NCBI GenBank assembly: GCA_003214695.1
Contig: QCLI01000002.1
Location: 68,226-132,225 of the forward strand
DNA: 64,000 bases
Direction: 5' to 3'
From: Prochlorococcus sp. AG-412-P08
Lineage (GTDB): Bacteria > Cyanobacteriota > Cyanobacteriia > PCC-6307 > Cyanobiaceae
The notes beneath the pieces were generated by a model. That model searched no databases. It saw only the letters and a list, made by a program, of their open reading frames with translations, and was not told where the DNA came from. Positions 42,163 to 52,491 of this stretch are shown here, in pieces. Position 1 is the stretch's first letter, and each line of letters starts with the position of its first letter. Both the position numbers and the translations under genes were made by a program.

Positions 42163-42600
42163 ATGAAAAAGGTAATTGCAATTGACCCAGGGCATAAGAA
42201 ATGTGGATTACTATTAGCAGATGTAGAGTGCTCTTTGGTTATAGATGGGAAAATATCTTTAAATTCATCTGTTATTAATTTAATCAACTATTGGAGAGAA
42301 AACCATTCAGTTGAATTAATTTTGCTTGGAAATGGTACAACCAGCAATTATTGGCAGTCTGAACTGCTTGCCGCAAATATTTCTCCTATCCAACTTGTTG
42401 ATGAAAAAATGACAACACTTAGAGCAAGAGAAAGGTATTTGGAAATATTTCCACCAGAGTTTCTCATTAAGCTTATTCCAAAGGGGTTGATTTTACCGCC
42501 AAAAAATTTAGATGTAATTGTTTCTTTAATTCTAATAGAAGATTATTTTCAGGTTAAACTTCGATGGTCAAAATCTATTGAACTTAAAATTTGGACCTGA
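42163..42600 (+). CDS. RuvX/YqgF-like RNase H-fold protein
   Basis: AIDPGHKKCGLLLAD, LILLGNGTTS, VDEKMTTLRARERY, LDVIVSLILIEDYF. Confidence 0.72.
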   Translation: MKKVIAIDPGHKKCGLLLADVECSLVIDGKISLNSSVINLINYWRENHSVELILLGNGTTSNYWQSELLAANISPIQLVDEKMTTLRARERYLEIFPPEFLIKLIPKGLILPPKNLDVIVSLILIEDYFQVKLRWSKSIELKIWT

Positions 42601-42841
42601 CTGTAAAATGATACGTGCCTCCAGGCTCAAGAGAATAATCAGCTTTAATTAAAAAACGAAGCAGGGCATCTTGGATCAGAGCTCTCCCAAGAGGAGGCTC
42701 TACTAATAATTGACCATTGCTAAATTGCCAATTGAATTGCCAATTAAAGTCACCTGCAGAAACTTCGCCTTCAATAGATTTACTAGCAAAGCTTTGTCTT
42801 AAGATTCTTATGTTCGCTGTAGTTGTAGGTTTTTTTTTCAT
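42584..42841 (-). CDS. DUF3146-like cyanobacterial protein
   Basis: QSFASKSIEGEVSAGDFNWQFNWQFSNGQLLVEPPLGRALIQDALLRFL; 3' ends converge and overlap. Confidence 0.72.
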   Translation of the reverse strand: MKKKPTTTANIRILRQSFASKSIEGEVSAGDFNWQFNWQFSNGQLLVEPPLGRALIQDALLRFLIKADYSLEPGGTYHFTVRSKF

Positions 42842-42845
42842 AAGT

Positions 42846-43469
42846 TTAGATATTTATTTCTTTTGTGTCGACTTCAGATGAATTTATAAAAGTTACACCT
42901 TGTTTTAAGCCAAATGCTTCGATTATTTCCAAGCCTTTAATGACTTTATCTAAAACAATATCCACTGTGGAATGCTCTTCTTTTGTAAATCTTCCAAGAA
43001 CATGACGCACTGTTTTGTCTTTTCGTTCATGAGCTGTGTCAGATGGAGGTCCAATGCCGATTCTTAATCTACAAAAATCTTTTCTTCCTAATTCAGAAAT
43101 TATACTTTTTAGACCATTGTGACCGCCAGAACTTCCTTCTTCCCTAAATCTTAGTTTCCCTAATGGTAAGTCCATATCATCAACAATGATAAGAATTTGA
43201 TTTATGTTTAGATCAAACCATTGCATTGCCGCATTAATCGATCGACCACTTTCATTCATATATGTAGTTGGCATTAACAATCTTCTTTTTTTTAAACCAT
43301 TATGTATATCAGCTAGTTGCCCATAAAGCTTGCTATTTAGCCTGAAAGATGCCGAAGCTTGAAAAGCAAGCCTTTGGATTGCCATAAATCCAATATTGTG
43401 ACGCGTGCTTTCATATTTTGAACCTGGGTTGCCCAGGCCAACTAATAACTGGAAATCACCCGAACTCAT
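42846..43469 (-). CDS. pth: Peptidyl-tRNA hydrolase
   Basis: LLVGLGNPGSKYESTRHNIGFMAI, PTTYMNESGRS, VDDMDLPLGKLRFREEGSSGGHNGLKSI. Confidence 0.96.
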   Translation of the reverse strand: MSSGDFQLLVGLGNPGSKYESTRHNIGFMAIQRLAFQASASFRLNSKLYGQLADIHNGLKKRRLLMPTTYMNESGRSINAAMQWFDLNINQILIIVDDMDLPLGKLRFREEGSSGGHNGLKSIISELGRKDFCRLRIGIGPPSDTAHERKDKTVRHVLGRFTKEEHSTVDIVLDKVIKGLEIIEAFGLKQGVTFINSSEVDTKEINI

Positions 43470-43497
43470 TTAGGACGCTTGAATAGAATTACTGCAA

Positions 43498-43749
43498 TTA
43501 TATTTTTTTATTTTGCACAGTGGAATCGTTCTGAGCTTTTAGCTCAGAACGAATTTCACTATCAACATCATCTGCATTAGTTACTGCTTTTTGGAATTCA
43601 CTTTCAAACTCAGAAGATGCTTTCTGCAGTGTTTTAAGTGTCTTTCCAAGATTTCTTCCAATTTCAGGAAGTTTCTTGGGTCCAAAAATTACCAAAGCAA
43701 GTGCTGCTATGACTGCTATTTCAGGCAGCCCTACTCCAAAGATGTTCAT
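43498..43749 (-). CDS. tatA: Twin-arginine translocase TatA/TatB-family subunit
   Basis: MNIFGVGLPEIAVIAALALVIFGPKKLPEIGRNLGKTL. Confidence 0.93.
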   Translation of the reverse strand: MNIFGVGLPEIAVIAALALVIFGPKKLPEIGRNLGKTLKTLQKASSEFESEFQKAVTNADDVDSEIRSELKAQNDSTVQNKKI

Positions 43750-43780
43750 TAGCTAACAGCTTGAGCCAGATAGTAATGAC

Positions 43781-43984
43781 TCAGTTGACTCCGTTCCAGT
43801 CAACTGAGAATCCTTGTAGTAAAAGTGATTGATTGTAAATTTGCAGCATGATCACTAGGAAAACTAGCAGCAATACTCCGACGAGAGCCATTACGGGGAC
43901 TGCTCCCCAGCCTGCTACAACTTTGCCCTGACCTGAATTGCCAATTGATTTAAGGAGTGAGCCCAGAGGGGTTTTTTGTCCCAT
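43781..43984 (-). CDS. psbH: Photosystem II protein PsbH
   Basis: [62 protein letters not shown]. Confidence 0.97.
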   Translation of the reverse strand: MGQKTPLGSLLKSIGNSGQGKVVAGWGAVPVMALVGVLLLVFLVIMLQIYNQSLLLQGFSVDWNGVN

Positions 43985-44070
43985 TTTTAGTTTCGAGCCT
44001 CAGTTAATGAATAATTTTGGATATTGTATGTGAAATACCCTCTAAGGTTGACAACCTGTAGAAAGATTTG

Positions 44071-44211
44071 ATGCAAACTTCATCTCCCGCACTTTCAATA
44101 GCTGTAACTCTCCTGGTCGTTTTGTTGGGGTTAACTGGTTTTGGAGTCTATACAGCCTTTGGCCCGCCTGCAAGGAGCCTTGAGGACCCTTGGGATGATC
44201 ATGACGATTAG
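44071..44211 (+). CDS. psbN: PsbN (46 aa; below ORF-track cutoff)
   Basis: Own translation: MQTSSPALSIAVTLLVVLLGLTGFGVYTAFGPPARSLEDPWDDHDD. Confidence 0.95.
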   Translation: MQTSSPALSIAVTLLVVLLGLTGFGVYTAFGPPARSLEDPWDDHDD

Positions 44212-44339
44212 AGCCCTGATGAAAATCTTATTATTAAGTTAAACAGCATAGAAACATTTCAATCCAAGGTAATAATTGGGCCATTTTGGGTGCAACTACC
44301 CATAAGATACATTTGTTTCCATAGTCAAATTAGCTAGTC

Positions 44340-44468
44340 ATGCTTGCCTTAAAGATTTCCGTATACACGGTCGTCTTCTTTTTTGTTGGTGTTTTCCTCT
44401 TTGGTTTCTTGGCTAGTGACCCAACAAGAACCCCAGCCAGAAAGGATTTAGAAAGCCCTCAAGACTAA
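44340..44468 (+). CDS. psbI: Photosystem II protein PsbI (42 aa; below ORF-track cutoff)
   Basis: Own translation: [42 protein letters not shown]. Confidence 0.95.
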   Translation: MLALKISVYTVVFFFVGVFLFGFLASDPTRTPARKDLESPQD

Positions 44469-44481
44469 TTAATTAGTCTTG
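44460..44481. repeat. 22-bp perfect palindrome overlapping the psbI stop codon
   Basis: CAAGACTAATTAATTAGTCTTG. Confidence 0.85.
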
Positions 44482-44530
44482 CTCCTTCGATCCAACTAAA
44501 TTGATATTGGTTTAATTTAAGCCAGTATCA

Positions 44531-46687
44531 ATGTTTTTATGGAATTTTTATAGTCGTCGTAAGGTAGCTTTTGGCGAATATGGTTTTATGCGATTTCTCC
44601 CAGGCTACATATCAGTGGCCTTTTTTCTTTTTGTACCAGTGGAAGCAAGTTTTGCTTCGAATAGGTTTGCAGGTGATTTCTCTTCTAAAAAGAAATTTGA
44701 ACTTTGTTCGTGTAGTTCAGATCAATCTTTTTTTGGAATTTACTCAAATAAGAAATACTTAGCTTTAAAAGATGCTCATGAGTCAGCGTCATCACTCAAT
44801 CCAACTGACGAGATTTATCAAACATCTCAGGACCTTGAAAAGTCTCCTTTTGTTGAATTGGAAATTAGCTCTGATAGTCAGTCCTGGGAAAATGAAAATC
44901 TATTTGTTGCTGAGGGTAATGCAAAGGTAGTTCTTCATGGAGGAAGTCTGAAGGCCGATAGAATTGAAATTGATAAATTAAAAAATATTCTCTTTGCTTC
45001 AGGAAATGTTTACTTCCATAAAGGAAAAACATTAATTTCTGCTAGTTCTTTTGAATATAATCTTGCAGACAAGAAAGGAAAACTTGAGAATATTTATGGA
45101 GTAATTGATATAAGGTTGATTGCAAAGGATTTAAACTTAAGAGAAATTATTAATATTAATAATTCTTACTCTGTTGATGATGTTAAAGGTTCACTTAGGG
45201 ATGTCAAATTTATAGATGGATTTATCTTTCAAGGAGGATTTGATCAAAATATGGAGATGATCACTCATGGAAAAAAAGAAAAAAATTATATAAACAAATG
45301 GCGCATAAAGTCATCTGAGATTTTTATTACAGATGATAGCTTGATGGCAAATAAAGCTAGCTTTACTAATGATCCTTTTAATCCTGCACAAATACGAATT
45401 GAATCACATCAGGTAGAAATTAGACTACATGAAGCAGAATTAGAAAATGGAATTATTTTTGCAAAAAAAAGTCGTTTAATTTTTGAAGATAAACTCAATC
45501 TACCTATTGGGAATAGGAAAATTCGATTAGATGGAAAATGGAAAGCAAGAAAATGGACTTTTGGAATTGATGGTAGTGATAAAGATGGTGTTTTTATAGG
45601 TAGACAATTGCAACCAATTCGATTAAATGATAATTATGTCTTATCTCTACAACCTCAGTATTTAATTCAACGATCAATACAAGGTAAGACATCATCTTAC
45701 CCTCAAGATGGATATTCAGTAAATAGTCAGAAAGTATCAACTCCTACTCAAGTTGAGGACTTGTTTGGATTAGATATAGAACTGCAGGGCAAATTATTTA
45801 ATTTTGATGGGATTATTTCTGGAGACATTAGTACTTTCAATAGTAAGCATTTTTCCAATGGATCGAGGTTCTCTGCTGAGATTACAAGGAAATTGAATAT
45901 TAATAAATTAAAGGACATAGACCTAAGTCTATTTGGCTTATATAGAGATGAAGTTTTGAATGGATCAATAGGAAGTGCTGATATTTATACTGGATATGGT
46001 CTTAACCTTGTTAGAAATTCTTCTTGGGGATCTGGAAAGACTAAGTATAATGATAAAATAAGTATGGCAGTTGCAAAATATCAAGCAGAAAAATTAAAGA
46101 GTACAGAGCTTATAGCATTATGGAGATCTAGCTTAACGTATGACTTAGATGTTAAATACCCTTTAAAGCAGTTTACCAAAAATGATACATTCGAGTACAA
46201 GGAGTCACCTTATTCACCTAAATCAATAGATCCTGGTCTTTATTTGAACAGTATTTTCAAAGCATCTAATTTACTTTATGAGAGTAATAGCTCTCAGTCT
46301 TTCTTTACCTTTGGATTAGGACCTGAAGTTACCTTTGGAAACTTACAAAGAAATTACCTTGATTATACAAGACTCTCGATTATTCCTTCCTATACTTTCA
46401 AATCTGGCGAGAGTCCATTTACATTTGATAATGAAAATGATTTAGTAAAGTTAGAAATAGATTTGACACAACAGCTAGTAGGACCAATATTGGCAAGAAG
46501 TGTTCAAGAGTTTAATATTGATACAAGCTCTGAAAATTATGGTAAGTCTGTTACTTCAAAATTATCTATAATGTGGCAAAGAAGAGCTTATGAATTTGGC
46601 CTTTTTTATGATTTTAAGAATGAGTCTGGCGGATTAAGTTTCCGTTTGAATGGTTTTAATTATAAAGGTAGGCCTGATTCATTTTGA
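44531..46687 (+). CDS. DUF3769/LptD (OstA)-like outer-membrane protein
   Basis: LFVAEGNAKVVLHGGSLKADRIEIDKLKNILFASGNVYFHKGK (OstA-N-like) and long beta-rich C-terminus ending in a hydrophobic strand. Confidence 0.75.
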   Translation: MFLWNFYSRRKVAFGEYGFMRFLPGYISVAFFLFVPVEASFASNRFAGDFSSKKKFELCSCSSDQSFFGIYSNKKYLALKDAHESASSLNPTDEIYQTSQDLEKSPFVELEISSDSQSWENENLFVAEGNAKVVLHGGSLKADRIEIDKLKNILFASGNVYFHKGKTLISASSFEYNLADKKGKLENIYGVIDIRLIAKDLNLREIININNSYSVDDVKGSLRDVKFIDGFIFQGGFDQNMEMITHGKKEKNYINKWRIKSSEIFITDDSLMANKASFTNDPFNPAQIRIESHQVEIRLHEAELENGIIFAKKSRLIFEDKLNLPIGNRKIRLDGKWKARKWTFGIDGSDKDGVFIGRQLQPIRLNDNYVLSLQPQYLIQRSIQGKTSSYPQDGYSVNSQKVSTPTQVEDLFGLDIELQGKLFNFDGIISGDISTFNSKHFSNGSRFSAEITRKLNINKLKDIDLSLFGLYRDEVLNGSIGSADIYTGYGLNLVRNSSWGSGKTKYNDKISMAVAKYQAEKLKSTELIALWRSSLTYDLDVKYPLKQFTKNDTFEYKESPYSPKSIDPGLYLNSIFKASNLLYESNSSQSFFTFGLGPEVTFGNLQRNYLDYTRLSIIPSYTFKSGESPFTFDNENDLVKLEIDLTQQLVGPILARSVQEFNIDTSSENYGKSVTSKLSIMWQRRAYEFGLFYDFKNESGGLSFRLNGFNYKGRPDSF

Positions 46688-46742
46688 GTAAAATAAATTT
46701 ACTTGGGTATTATTAATTTCTTATCTACTCTTTTCTCATTTC

Positions 46743-47369
46743 CTAATATAGAGGGTTGAATTGATTTATATAAGGGAGACTATTTTTGGTAAGCTTGATT
46801 TTATCTTTTTCTTTAAGAAGAGTTCTTGTGGCATCCCATTTACCAGATAAGAGCATTTCTTTCATTCCTAATTCGATTTTCAGAAGCCATGACTGTTTTA
46901 CATTAGAAATCCTTTGAGAATTAATATCTAAATTGAATAGGAGGTCAGGATTAGACTCAATTTCTTTAGTTAATGAATCAATAAAGGATTCAGCAATGAT
47001 TGCACATGGTATACCAATAGATAAGCAATTCCCATAGAATATTTCAGCAAAACTTTGACCAATAATTGCTCTTATCCCCCATCTCATAAGTGCTTGAGGT
47101 GCGTGCTCTCTACTTGATCCACATCCGAAGTTTTTATTAACTATAAGAATAGAACTATTTTGATTTTGGACTTGATCAAAAGGATGTAATCCTTGTTTTT
47201 CTAAACGATCATCTGCAAATACGCTTTCACCAAGGGCGTCAAAACTTATGCATTTAAGAAAACGTGCAGGGATAATGCGATCGGTGTCAATATCGTTTCC
47301 CTTTAAGTAAATACATTTTCCTTGTACCTTTTGAATTGGTCCTGTTGGGAATAGGGGTGTTTGGTTCAT
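46743..47369 (-). CDS. leuD: 3-isopropylmalate dehydratase small subunit
   Basis: GNDIDTDRIIPARFLK, NFGCGSSREHAPQAL. Confidence 0.95.
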   Translation of the reverse strand: MNQTPLFPTGPIQKVQGKCIYLKGNDIDTDRIIPARFLKCISFDALGESVFADDRLEKQGLHPFDQVQNQNSSILIVNKNFGCGSSREHAPQALMRWGIRAIIGQSFAEIFYGNCLSIGIPCAIIAESFIDSLTKEIESNPDLLFNLDINSQRISNVKQSWLLKIELGMKEMLLSGKWDATRTLLKEKDKIKLTKNSLPYINQFNPLY

Positions 47370-47394
47370 TAAATCTATTGTTTGTTAGGGGCTT

Positions 47395-48801
47395 TCAATT
47401 AAGAAATTTTCTTACATCTACTACACATCCTGTAATTGCTGCTGCAGCGACCATTGCGGGACTCATTAATAAGGTTCTTCCTTTTGAGGAACCTTGTCTC
47501 CCTTTAAAGTTTCTATTGCTTGAACTTGCACTAATTTGATCACTTTCGAGTTTATCTGGGTTCATTGCCAGACACATTGAACAACCAGGCTTCCTCCATT
47601 CAAAACCAGCATCTTTGAAAATCTTATCTAACCCTTGTGATTCAGCTTCTTGAGCAACTTTTTCTGAGCCTGGGACCACAAATGCTTTAACTCCTTTTGC
47701 TACATGATTGTTTTTGGCTATTTCAGCCGCTATTTGAAGATCACTTAAGCGCCCATTTGTACAACTGCCGATAAAACAGACGTCTATTTTTAGTCCTTCT
47801 ATAGAGCTCCCAGGCTGTAATCTCATATATTGATAAGCCTCTAAAGCCAGTTGATGATCACTTGGATCTATCGATTCGAGACTTGGAATAAACGAATTTA
47901 TTGCGATTGCTTGTCCAGGAGTAATACCCCACGTAACAGTGGGGGCAATTGTAGAAGCATTGAACCTTGCTTCATCATCATAAATTGCATTCTCATTGCT
48001 GGAGAGTGACTCCCACCATTTAATTGCTAAGTCCCACTTAGCACCGTTTGGCGAATATTTTCTTCCTTTCAGATAGTCAAATGTCACTTGATCTGGATTT
48101 ACGTAGCCACACCTTGCTCCACCTTCTATTGCCATATTGCATATAGTCATCCTTTCTTCCATTGAGAGACTTTGTATTGCCGGCCCTGCAAATTCATAGG
48201 CATAGCCAACTCCATCTTTAACCCCAAGTTTTTGAATTACATGGAGTATTAGATCTTTAGCAAAAACACCTTTCTGTAGTTCTCCGTCAAACCAGATGCG
48301 TCGAACCTTTAGTTTCTTCATGGTTAAGGTTTGACTTGCAAGGACATCTCGAACTTGGCTTGTTCCAATCCCAAATGCAATGGCTCCAAAAGCACCATGA
48401 GTAGATGTATGGGAGTCGCCACACGCAACGGTCATGCCAGGTTGAGTTAACCCTGCTTCTGGAGCAATGACATGAACAATGCCTTGATTACCAGAACCTA
48501 ATTGGAAAAATTTGATGCCATGTTGTTTGCAATTTGACTCAAGTGTTTTGAGCATCTCTTCAGCCAATGGATCAGCAAATGGTCTTATTTGATTGGTAGT
48601 AGGGACAATATGATCAACTGTGGCAATAGTTCTGTCTGGAGAATGTACTGTTAGACCCTTCTCTTCAAGCGCAGCAAATGCCTGAGGGCTAGTAACCTCA
48701 TGAATTAAATGTAAGCCTACAAAAAGCTGTGTTGACCCTCCAGTAAGTTCCCTTACTCGGTGAAGATCCCAAATCTTGTCATAGAGCGTTTCTGAGCTCA
48801 C
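47395..48801 (-). CDS. leuC: 3-isopropylmalate dehydratase large subunit
   Basis: [41 protein letters not shown]. Confidence 0.97.
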   Translation of the reverse strand: MSSETLYDKIWDLHRVRELTGGSTQLFVGLHLIHEVTSPQAFAALEEKGLTVHSPDRTIATVDHIVPTTNQIRPFADPLAEEMLKTLESNCKQHGIKFFQLGSGNQGIVHVIAPEAGLTQPGMTVACGDSHTSTHGAFGAIAFGIGTSQVRDVLASQTLTMKKLKVRRIWFDGELQKGVFAKDLILHVIQKLGVKDGVGYAYEFAGPAIQSLSMEERMTICNMAIEGGARCGYVNPDQVTFDYLKGRKYSPNGAKWDLAIKWWESLSSNENAIYDDEARFNASTIAPTVTWGITPGQAIAINSFIPSLESIDPSDHQLALEAYQYMRLQPGSSIEGLKIDVCFIGSCTNGRLSDLQIAAEIAKNNHVAKGVKAFVVPGSEKVAQEAESQGLDKIFKDAGFEWRKPGCSMCLAMNPDKLESDQISASSSNRNFKGRQGSSKGRTLLMSPAMVAAAAITGCVVDVRKFLN

Positions 48802-48827
48802 AGATTAATTCCAATAATTAATAGACA

Positions 48828-50096
48828 TTAGCTTTGCATGAGCAGAAATAAGCGAAGTCTGTCTAGGGCTCTTACAACACTCAATTTTTGTATATAATCC
48901 CTTCCTCTATGAGGCCCGAAATTTTCTTGGATAGATTCTTGTGCAGTGTTTCCTGATATAAATATTTCTACTAGTCCGACCGGTTTACCTTGGCTTCCTC
49001 CACTTGGTCCTGCAATTCCACTTACTGCAATAGACCAATCGCTATTAAATAATTGACGTGTTTTATTGGCCATAGATTTTGCGACGGCTGAGGAAACAGC
49101 ACCATGCTCTTCTAAAAGATTAAGAGGTACCTTTAAGATGTTTTGTTTGATGGAATTGCTATATGCGACTACTCCACCAAGAAAGACATCTGAAGATCCT
49201 GGAATGGAAGTAAGGGAAGATGCAATTTGACCACCTGTACAAGATTCGGCAAGTGCGATTGTCTCTCTCCTTTTTCTTAATAAGTCGATCACAATTGAAG
49301 CTAAGCTTTCTTCATCTCTTCCAAAAATACTGAGCCCAATCCTTTTTTCTAGTTCAGATTCAATAGGCTGAATCAATTTATTTGCTTCTTGAGCAGTTTT
49401 AGCTTGGGCAGTTATTCGTAGTTTGACCTCACCTAAAGATGCGTAAGGCGCAATGGTTGGATTTGTTTTCGTAATTAAATCGGAAATTCTTTCAGTTAGT
49501 GCAGATTCTGGTATGCCTGCGATTTTAATGGTTTTACTTTTAATTATTTTCCCAGAGGCATGATTTTCAAGAATCCAAGGTTTTGCAGTTTTTTTCCACA
49601 TTATTTTCATTTCTGAGGGAACGCCAGGGAAAGTAATTATTGTGAAGTTATCTTCAGGAGACCATATCATTCCTGGTGCAGTCCCTAACGGGTTGGGCAG
49701 AATAGTTGCTCCTTCTGGTAAAAGAGATTGTTTTAAATTACTTTCAGGGAAAATATCCAAATTATTTAATTTATTTTTAATATCCTGTAAAATAGCTTTA
49801 TGTTCGACAAGATCAGCTTTAAATGCTTGGGCAATTGTTTCTGTAGTTAAGTCATCCATTGTGGGGCCCAATCCACCTGTAGTAATTAAAATATGACTTC
49901 TTTGAGATGCTTCAAGAACAATTTCTTTTAAGCGTTCAATGTTATCTCCAACAACAGTTTGTCGATAGTGAGATAAACCAATTAAAGCAAGTTGCTCTGC
50001 AAGCCACTTAGCATTGCTGTTTAATATGTTACCTAATAATAATTCAGTTCCAATAGCAAGTATTTCAACACCTTGATTCGTTTTTTTCTTAGTCAA
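48828..50096 (-). CDS. cinA: CinA-like protein (competence/damage-inducible)
   Basis: AIGTELLLGNILNSNAKWLAEQL, ITTGGLGPTMDDLT, ALAESCTGGQIASSLTSIPGSS. Confidence 0.95.
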   Translation of the reverse strand: MTKKKTNQGVEILAIGTELLLGNILNSNAKWLAEQLALIGLSHYRQTVVGDNIERLKEIVLEASQRSHILITTGGLGPTMDDLTTETIAQAFKADLVEHKAILQDIKNKLNNLDIFPESNLKQSLLPEGATILPNPLGTAPGMIWSPEDNFTIITFPGVPSEMKIMWKKTAKPWILENHASGKIIKSKTIKIAGIPESALTERISDLITKTNPTIAPYASLGEVKLRITAQAKTAQEANKLIQPIESELEKRIGLSIFGRDEESLASIVIDLLRKRRETIALAESCTGGQIASSLTSIPGSSDVFLGGVVAYSNSIKQNILKVPLNLLEEHGAVSSAVAKSMANKTRQLFNSDWSIAVSGIAGPSGGSQGKPVGLVEIFISGNTAQESIQENFGPHRGRDYIQKLSVVRALDRLRLFLLMQS

Positions 50097-50101
50097 GATT
50101 A

Positions 50102-51367
50102 TTAATAGTCATTAGTTTGATTGTAAAGAGGGAATCGATTACATAACTCTAAAACTCTTTCTTTGCATTGTTTTTTCATTGAATAGTCTTCTTTGTTCAA
50201 AAGACAATCAGCTATGATGTTGGCTACTTCAAGAAAAGCCTCATCATCAAAACCTCTTGAAGTTAATGCTGCAGTTCCGAGCCTTAGACCACTAGTAACG
50301 AAAGGTGACTCAGGATCAAATGGAACAGTGTTTTTGTTAGCTGTTATATTCACCTCGCTAACTAGTGCATCTGCTTTCTTGCCTGTCATCCCAATACTTC
50401 TGAGATCAAGAAGAACAATATGATTATCTGTTCCTTTGCTTACCACAGCAATTCCTCTGCTTTTGATCTGTTTGGCTAATGTTTTGGCATTAGATACGAC
50501 TTGATTGATATATCTTTCAAAGTTTGGATTGAGAGCTTCTCCAAAGGCAACAGCTTTTGCAGCAATAATATGCTCTAAAGGACCACCTTGATTACCTGGG
50601 AAAACAGCTTTGTCAAATTGTTTCCCGAGTTCCTCGTCTCTACAGAGTATTAATCCTCCTCGAGGTCCTCTAAGAGTTTTGTGAGTAGTCGTTGTTACTA
50701 CATCGCAATAAGGAACTGGATTAGGATGAACTCCAGTTGCAACAAGACCTGCTATATGGGCCATATCAGCTAATAAATAAGCTCCTACTTCGTCGGCTAT
50801 AGCTCTGAATGATTGAAAATCTATAGTTCTAGGATATGCAGAATACCCGCAAATAATTAATTTTGGTCGATGTTGAAGAGCAATTTCCCTTACTTGCTCC
50901 ATATTGAGGATTTCTGTATTGGCATCTACTCCATAATGAACTGCTTTGAACCATTTCCCACTTACATTTACAGGTGATCCGTGGGTTAAATGACCTCCAT
51001 GTGCGAGGTCCATTCCCATGATTGTGTCGCCTGGTTTAAGCAGTGCAAGAAATACAGCGAAATTGGCTTGAGCGCCACTATGAGGCTGTACATTTGCCCA
51101 AGCTGACTTGAATAGTGATTTTGCTCTAGATATAGCTAATTTCTCAATTTCATCAATATGTTCACAACCCCCGTAGTAGCGTTTTCCAGGAAGCCCTTCA
51201 GCATATTTATTTGTTAATACGGTTCCTTGTGCTTGCATGACTGCTTTGGATGCAAAGTTCTCACTAGCGATCAACTCCAAATGAGTTTGTTGCCTTAAGA
51301 ACTCCTTGTTAATTAGAAGGGATATGTCTGGGTCGGTATTTTCTAGATTTGAACTAATCGAAATCAA
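50102..51367 (-). CDS. glyA: Serine hydroxymethyltransferase
   Basis: [45 protein letters not shown]. Confidence 0.98.
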   Translation of the reverse strand: MISISSNLENTDPDISLLINKEFLRQQTHLELIASENFASKAVMQAQGTVLTNKYAEGLPGKRYYGGCEHIDEIEKLAISRAKSLFKSAWANVQPHSGAQANFAVFLALLKPGDTIMGMDLAHGGHLTHGSPVNVSGKWFKAVHYGVDANTEILNMEQVREIALQHRPKLIICGYSAYPRTIDFQSFRAIADEVGAYLLADMAHIAGLVATGVHPNPVPYCDVVTTTTHKTLRGPRGGLILCRDEELGKQFDKAVFPGNQGGPLEHIIAAKAVAFGEALNPNFERYINQVVSNAKTLAKQIKSRGIAVVSKGTDNHIVLLDLRSIGMTGKKADALVSEVNITANKNTVPFDPESPFVTSGLRLGTAALTSRGFDDEAFLEVANIIADCLLNKEDYSMKKQCKERVLELCNRFPLYNQTNDY

Positions 51368-51475
51368 GGGAATAGTCTCCTTTTGGAGTTACTGATGGGA
51401 TAGTAAACAAAGCTTGGCAATCATCAAGAAAAATCCTTCTTATTTTTGCTTTTATGTGTTGATCACGTTAAAAAC

Positions 51476-51548
51476 GCGCCTGGAGAGATTCGAACTCCCG
51501 ACCCTCTGATCCGTAGTCAGATGCTCTAATCCGCTGAGCTACAGGCGC
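51476..51548 (-). tRNA. tRNA-Arg (anticodon ACG)
   Basis: Reverse complement GCGCCTGTAGCTCAGCGGATTAGAGCATCTGACTACGGATCAGAGGGTCGGGAGTTCGAATCTCTCCAG...; anticodon loop CTACGGA. Exact 3' boundary +/-1 nt. Confidence 0.93.
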
Positions 51549-51627
51549 ATATGATTTAGTTAAGAGTTTTGAGATCCTCTTCGTCAACTATAAGATGGCG
51601 TAAAGACCACATTCATACAAAAATCCA

Positions 51628-51885
51628 ATGCCTCTTAGGTGGTATGGCAATGGGGATCCAAATGATCCTCTTTACTTACATTTTTCACGAATAGTTAATT
51701 TTACTATTCATGCTATGGCTTTTGCAGCTTTAAATAGTGGGCTTTGGCTAGCTCAAGAGATTCGTCATAGTTGGACACATTTGGAATGGTTTACAGGAAT
51801 CTGGTTGTTCTTGCTGATTTTTCACCTTGCTTTCGTCATCATTAGAAAACCGGCTCCACTTGAAGACTCTTTCAAAGAGGAATGA
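51628..51885 (+). CDS. Conserved hypothetical two-TM protein
   Basis: MPLRWYGNGDPNDPLYLHFSRIVNFTIHAMAFAALNSGLWLAQEIRHSW... with two hydrophobic segments. Confidence 0.75.
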   Translation: MPLRWYGNGDPNDPLYLHFSRIVNFTIHAMAFAALNSGLWLAQEIRHSWTHLEWFTGIWLFLLIFHLAFVIIRKPAPLEDSFKEE

Positions 51886-51909
51886 AAAGGGTGCTTTTCC
51901 TTAATTTTT

Positions 51910-52200
51910 ATGAATCCCGAACTAGAACAATTGCGTGAGTTAGAGTCCTTAATTGCTGATCGATTGTATATACAAATTGAGAAGTGGAATCTTTCCTTGG
52001 GTAATGCTGGCCTAGCTGAGGCGCTTGCGATTGAATGCCAAGTTAATCTTAAAGATGGCCCAACTCTCGCGGCTAAAAAGGCCTTGGAAGCAGTTCAAGT
52101 TGAATTTGGTAGTGGGAAGAGCAAGCTGTCATTGTCTAGATTGATTTCTTCTGCTCAGATTTTTGACTTAGAAGAGATTTTGGCCCCCTATTGCAGATAA
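51910..52200 (+). CDS. DUF3181-like cyanobacterial protein
   Basis: ELRELESLIADRLYIQIEKWNLSLGNAGLAEALAIEC...KKALEAVQVEFGSG. Confidence 0.72.
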   Translation: MNPELEQLRELESLIADRLYIQIEKWNLSLGNAGLAEALAIECQVNLKDGPTLAAKKALEAVQVEFGSGKSKLSLSRLISSAQIFDLEEILAPYCR

Positions 52201-52224
52201 GGTTAATTGAGTTGGATTGTTCAT

Positions 52225-52491
52225 ATGTTGATTATCGAAGTTACTAATGCAAGAGATGTGGTTCGACAGCAAATTGGGCGACTGGGGGAAAGACTTATTG
52301 GGAAAGTGGCTGATGCAGAGTCTCAAGTTGAGAAAGCATTGATTCAGGAAATGGAAAATGCATTTCAGGAATTTGGTATTGAGGCAAGAATAATTTCAGT
52401 TAAGGGACCTAAGCTAGATGAAGGTGACTCCCTACAGATACCCCTTCAAGTTAGAGAAGCGCGTGATATCACCTTAAAAAGTAAGGAGTAA
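52225..52491 (+). CDS. Small conserved hypothetical protein
   Basis: MLIIEVTNARDVVRQQIGRLGERLIGKVADAESQVEKALIQEMENAFQEFGIEARIISVKGP; ATG at 52225 preferred over 52207. Confidence 0.7.
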   Translation: MLIIEVTNARDVVRQQIGRLGERLIGKVADAESQVEKALIQEMENAFQEFGIEARIISVKGPKLDEGDSLQIPLQVREARDITLKSKE

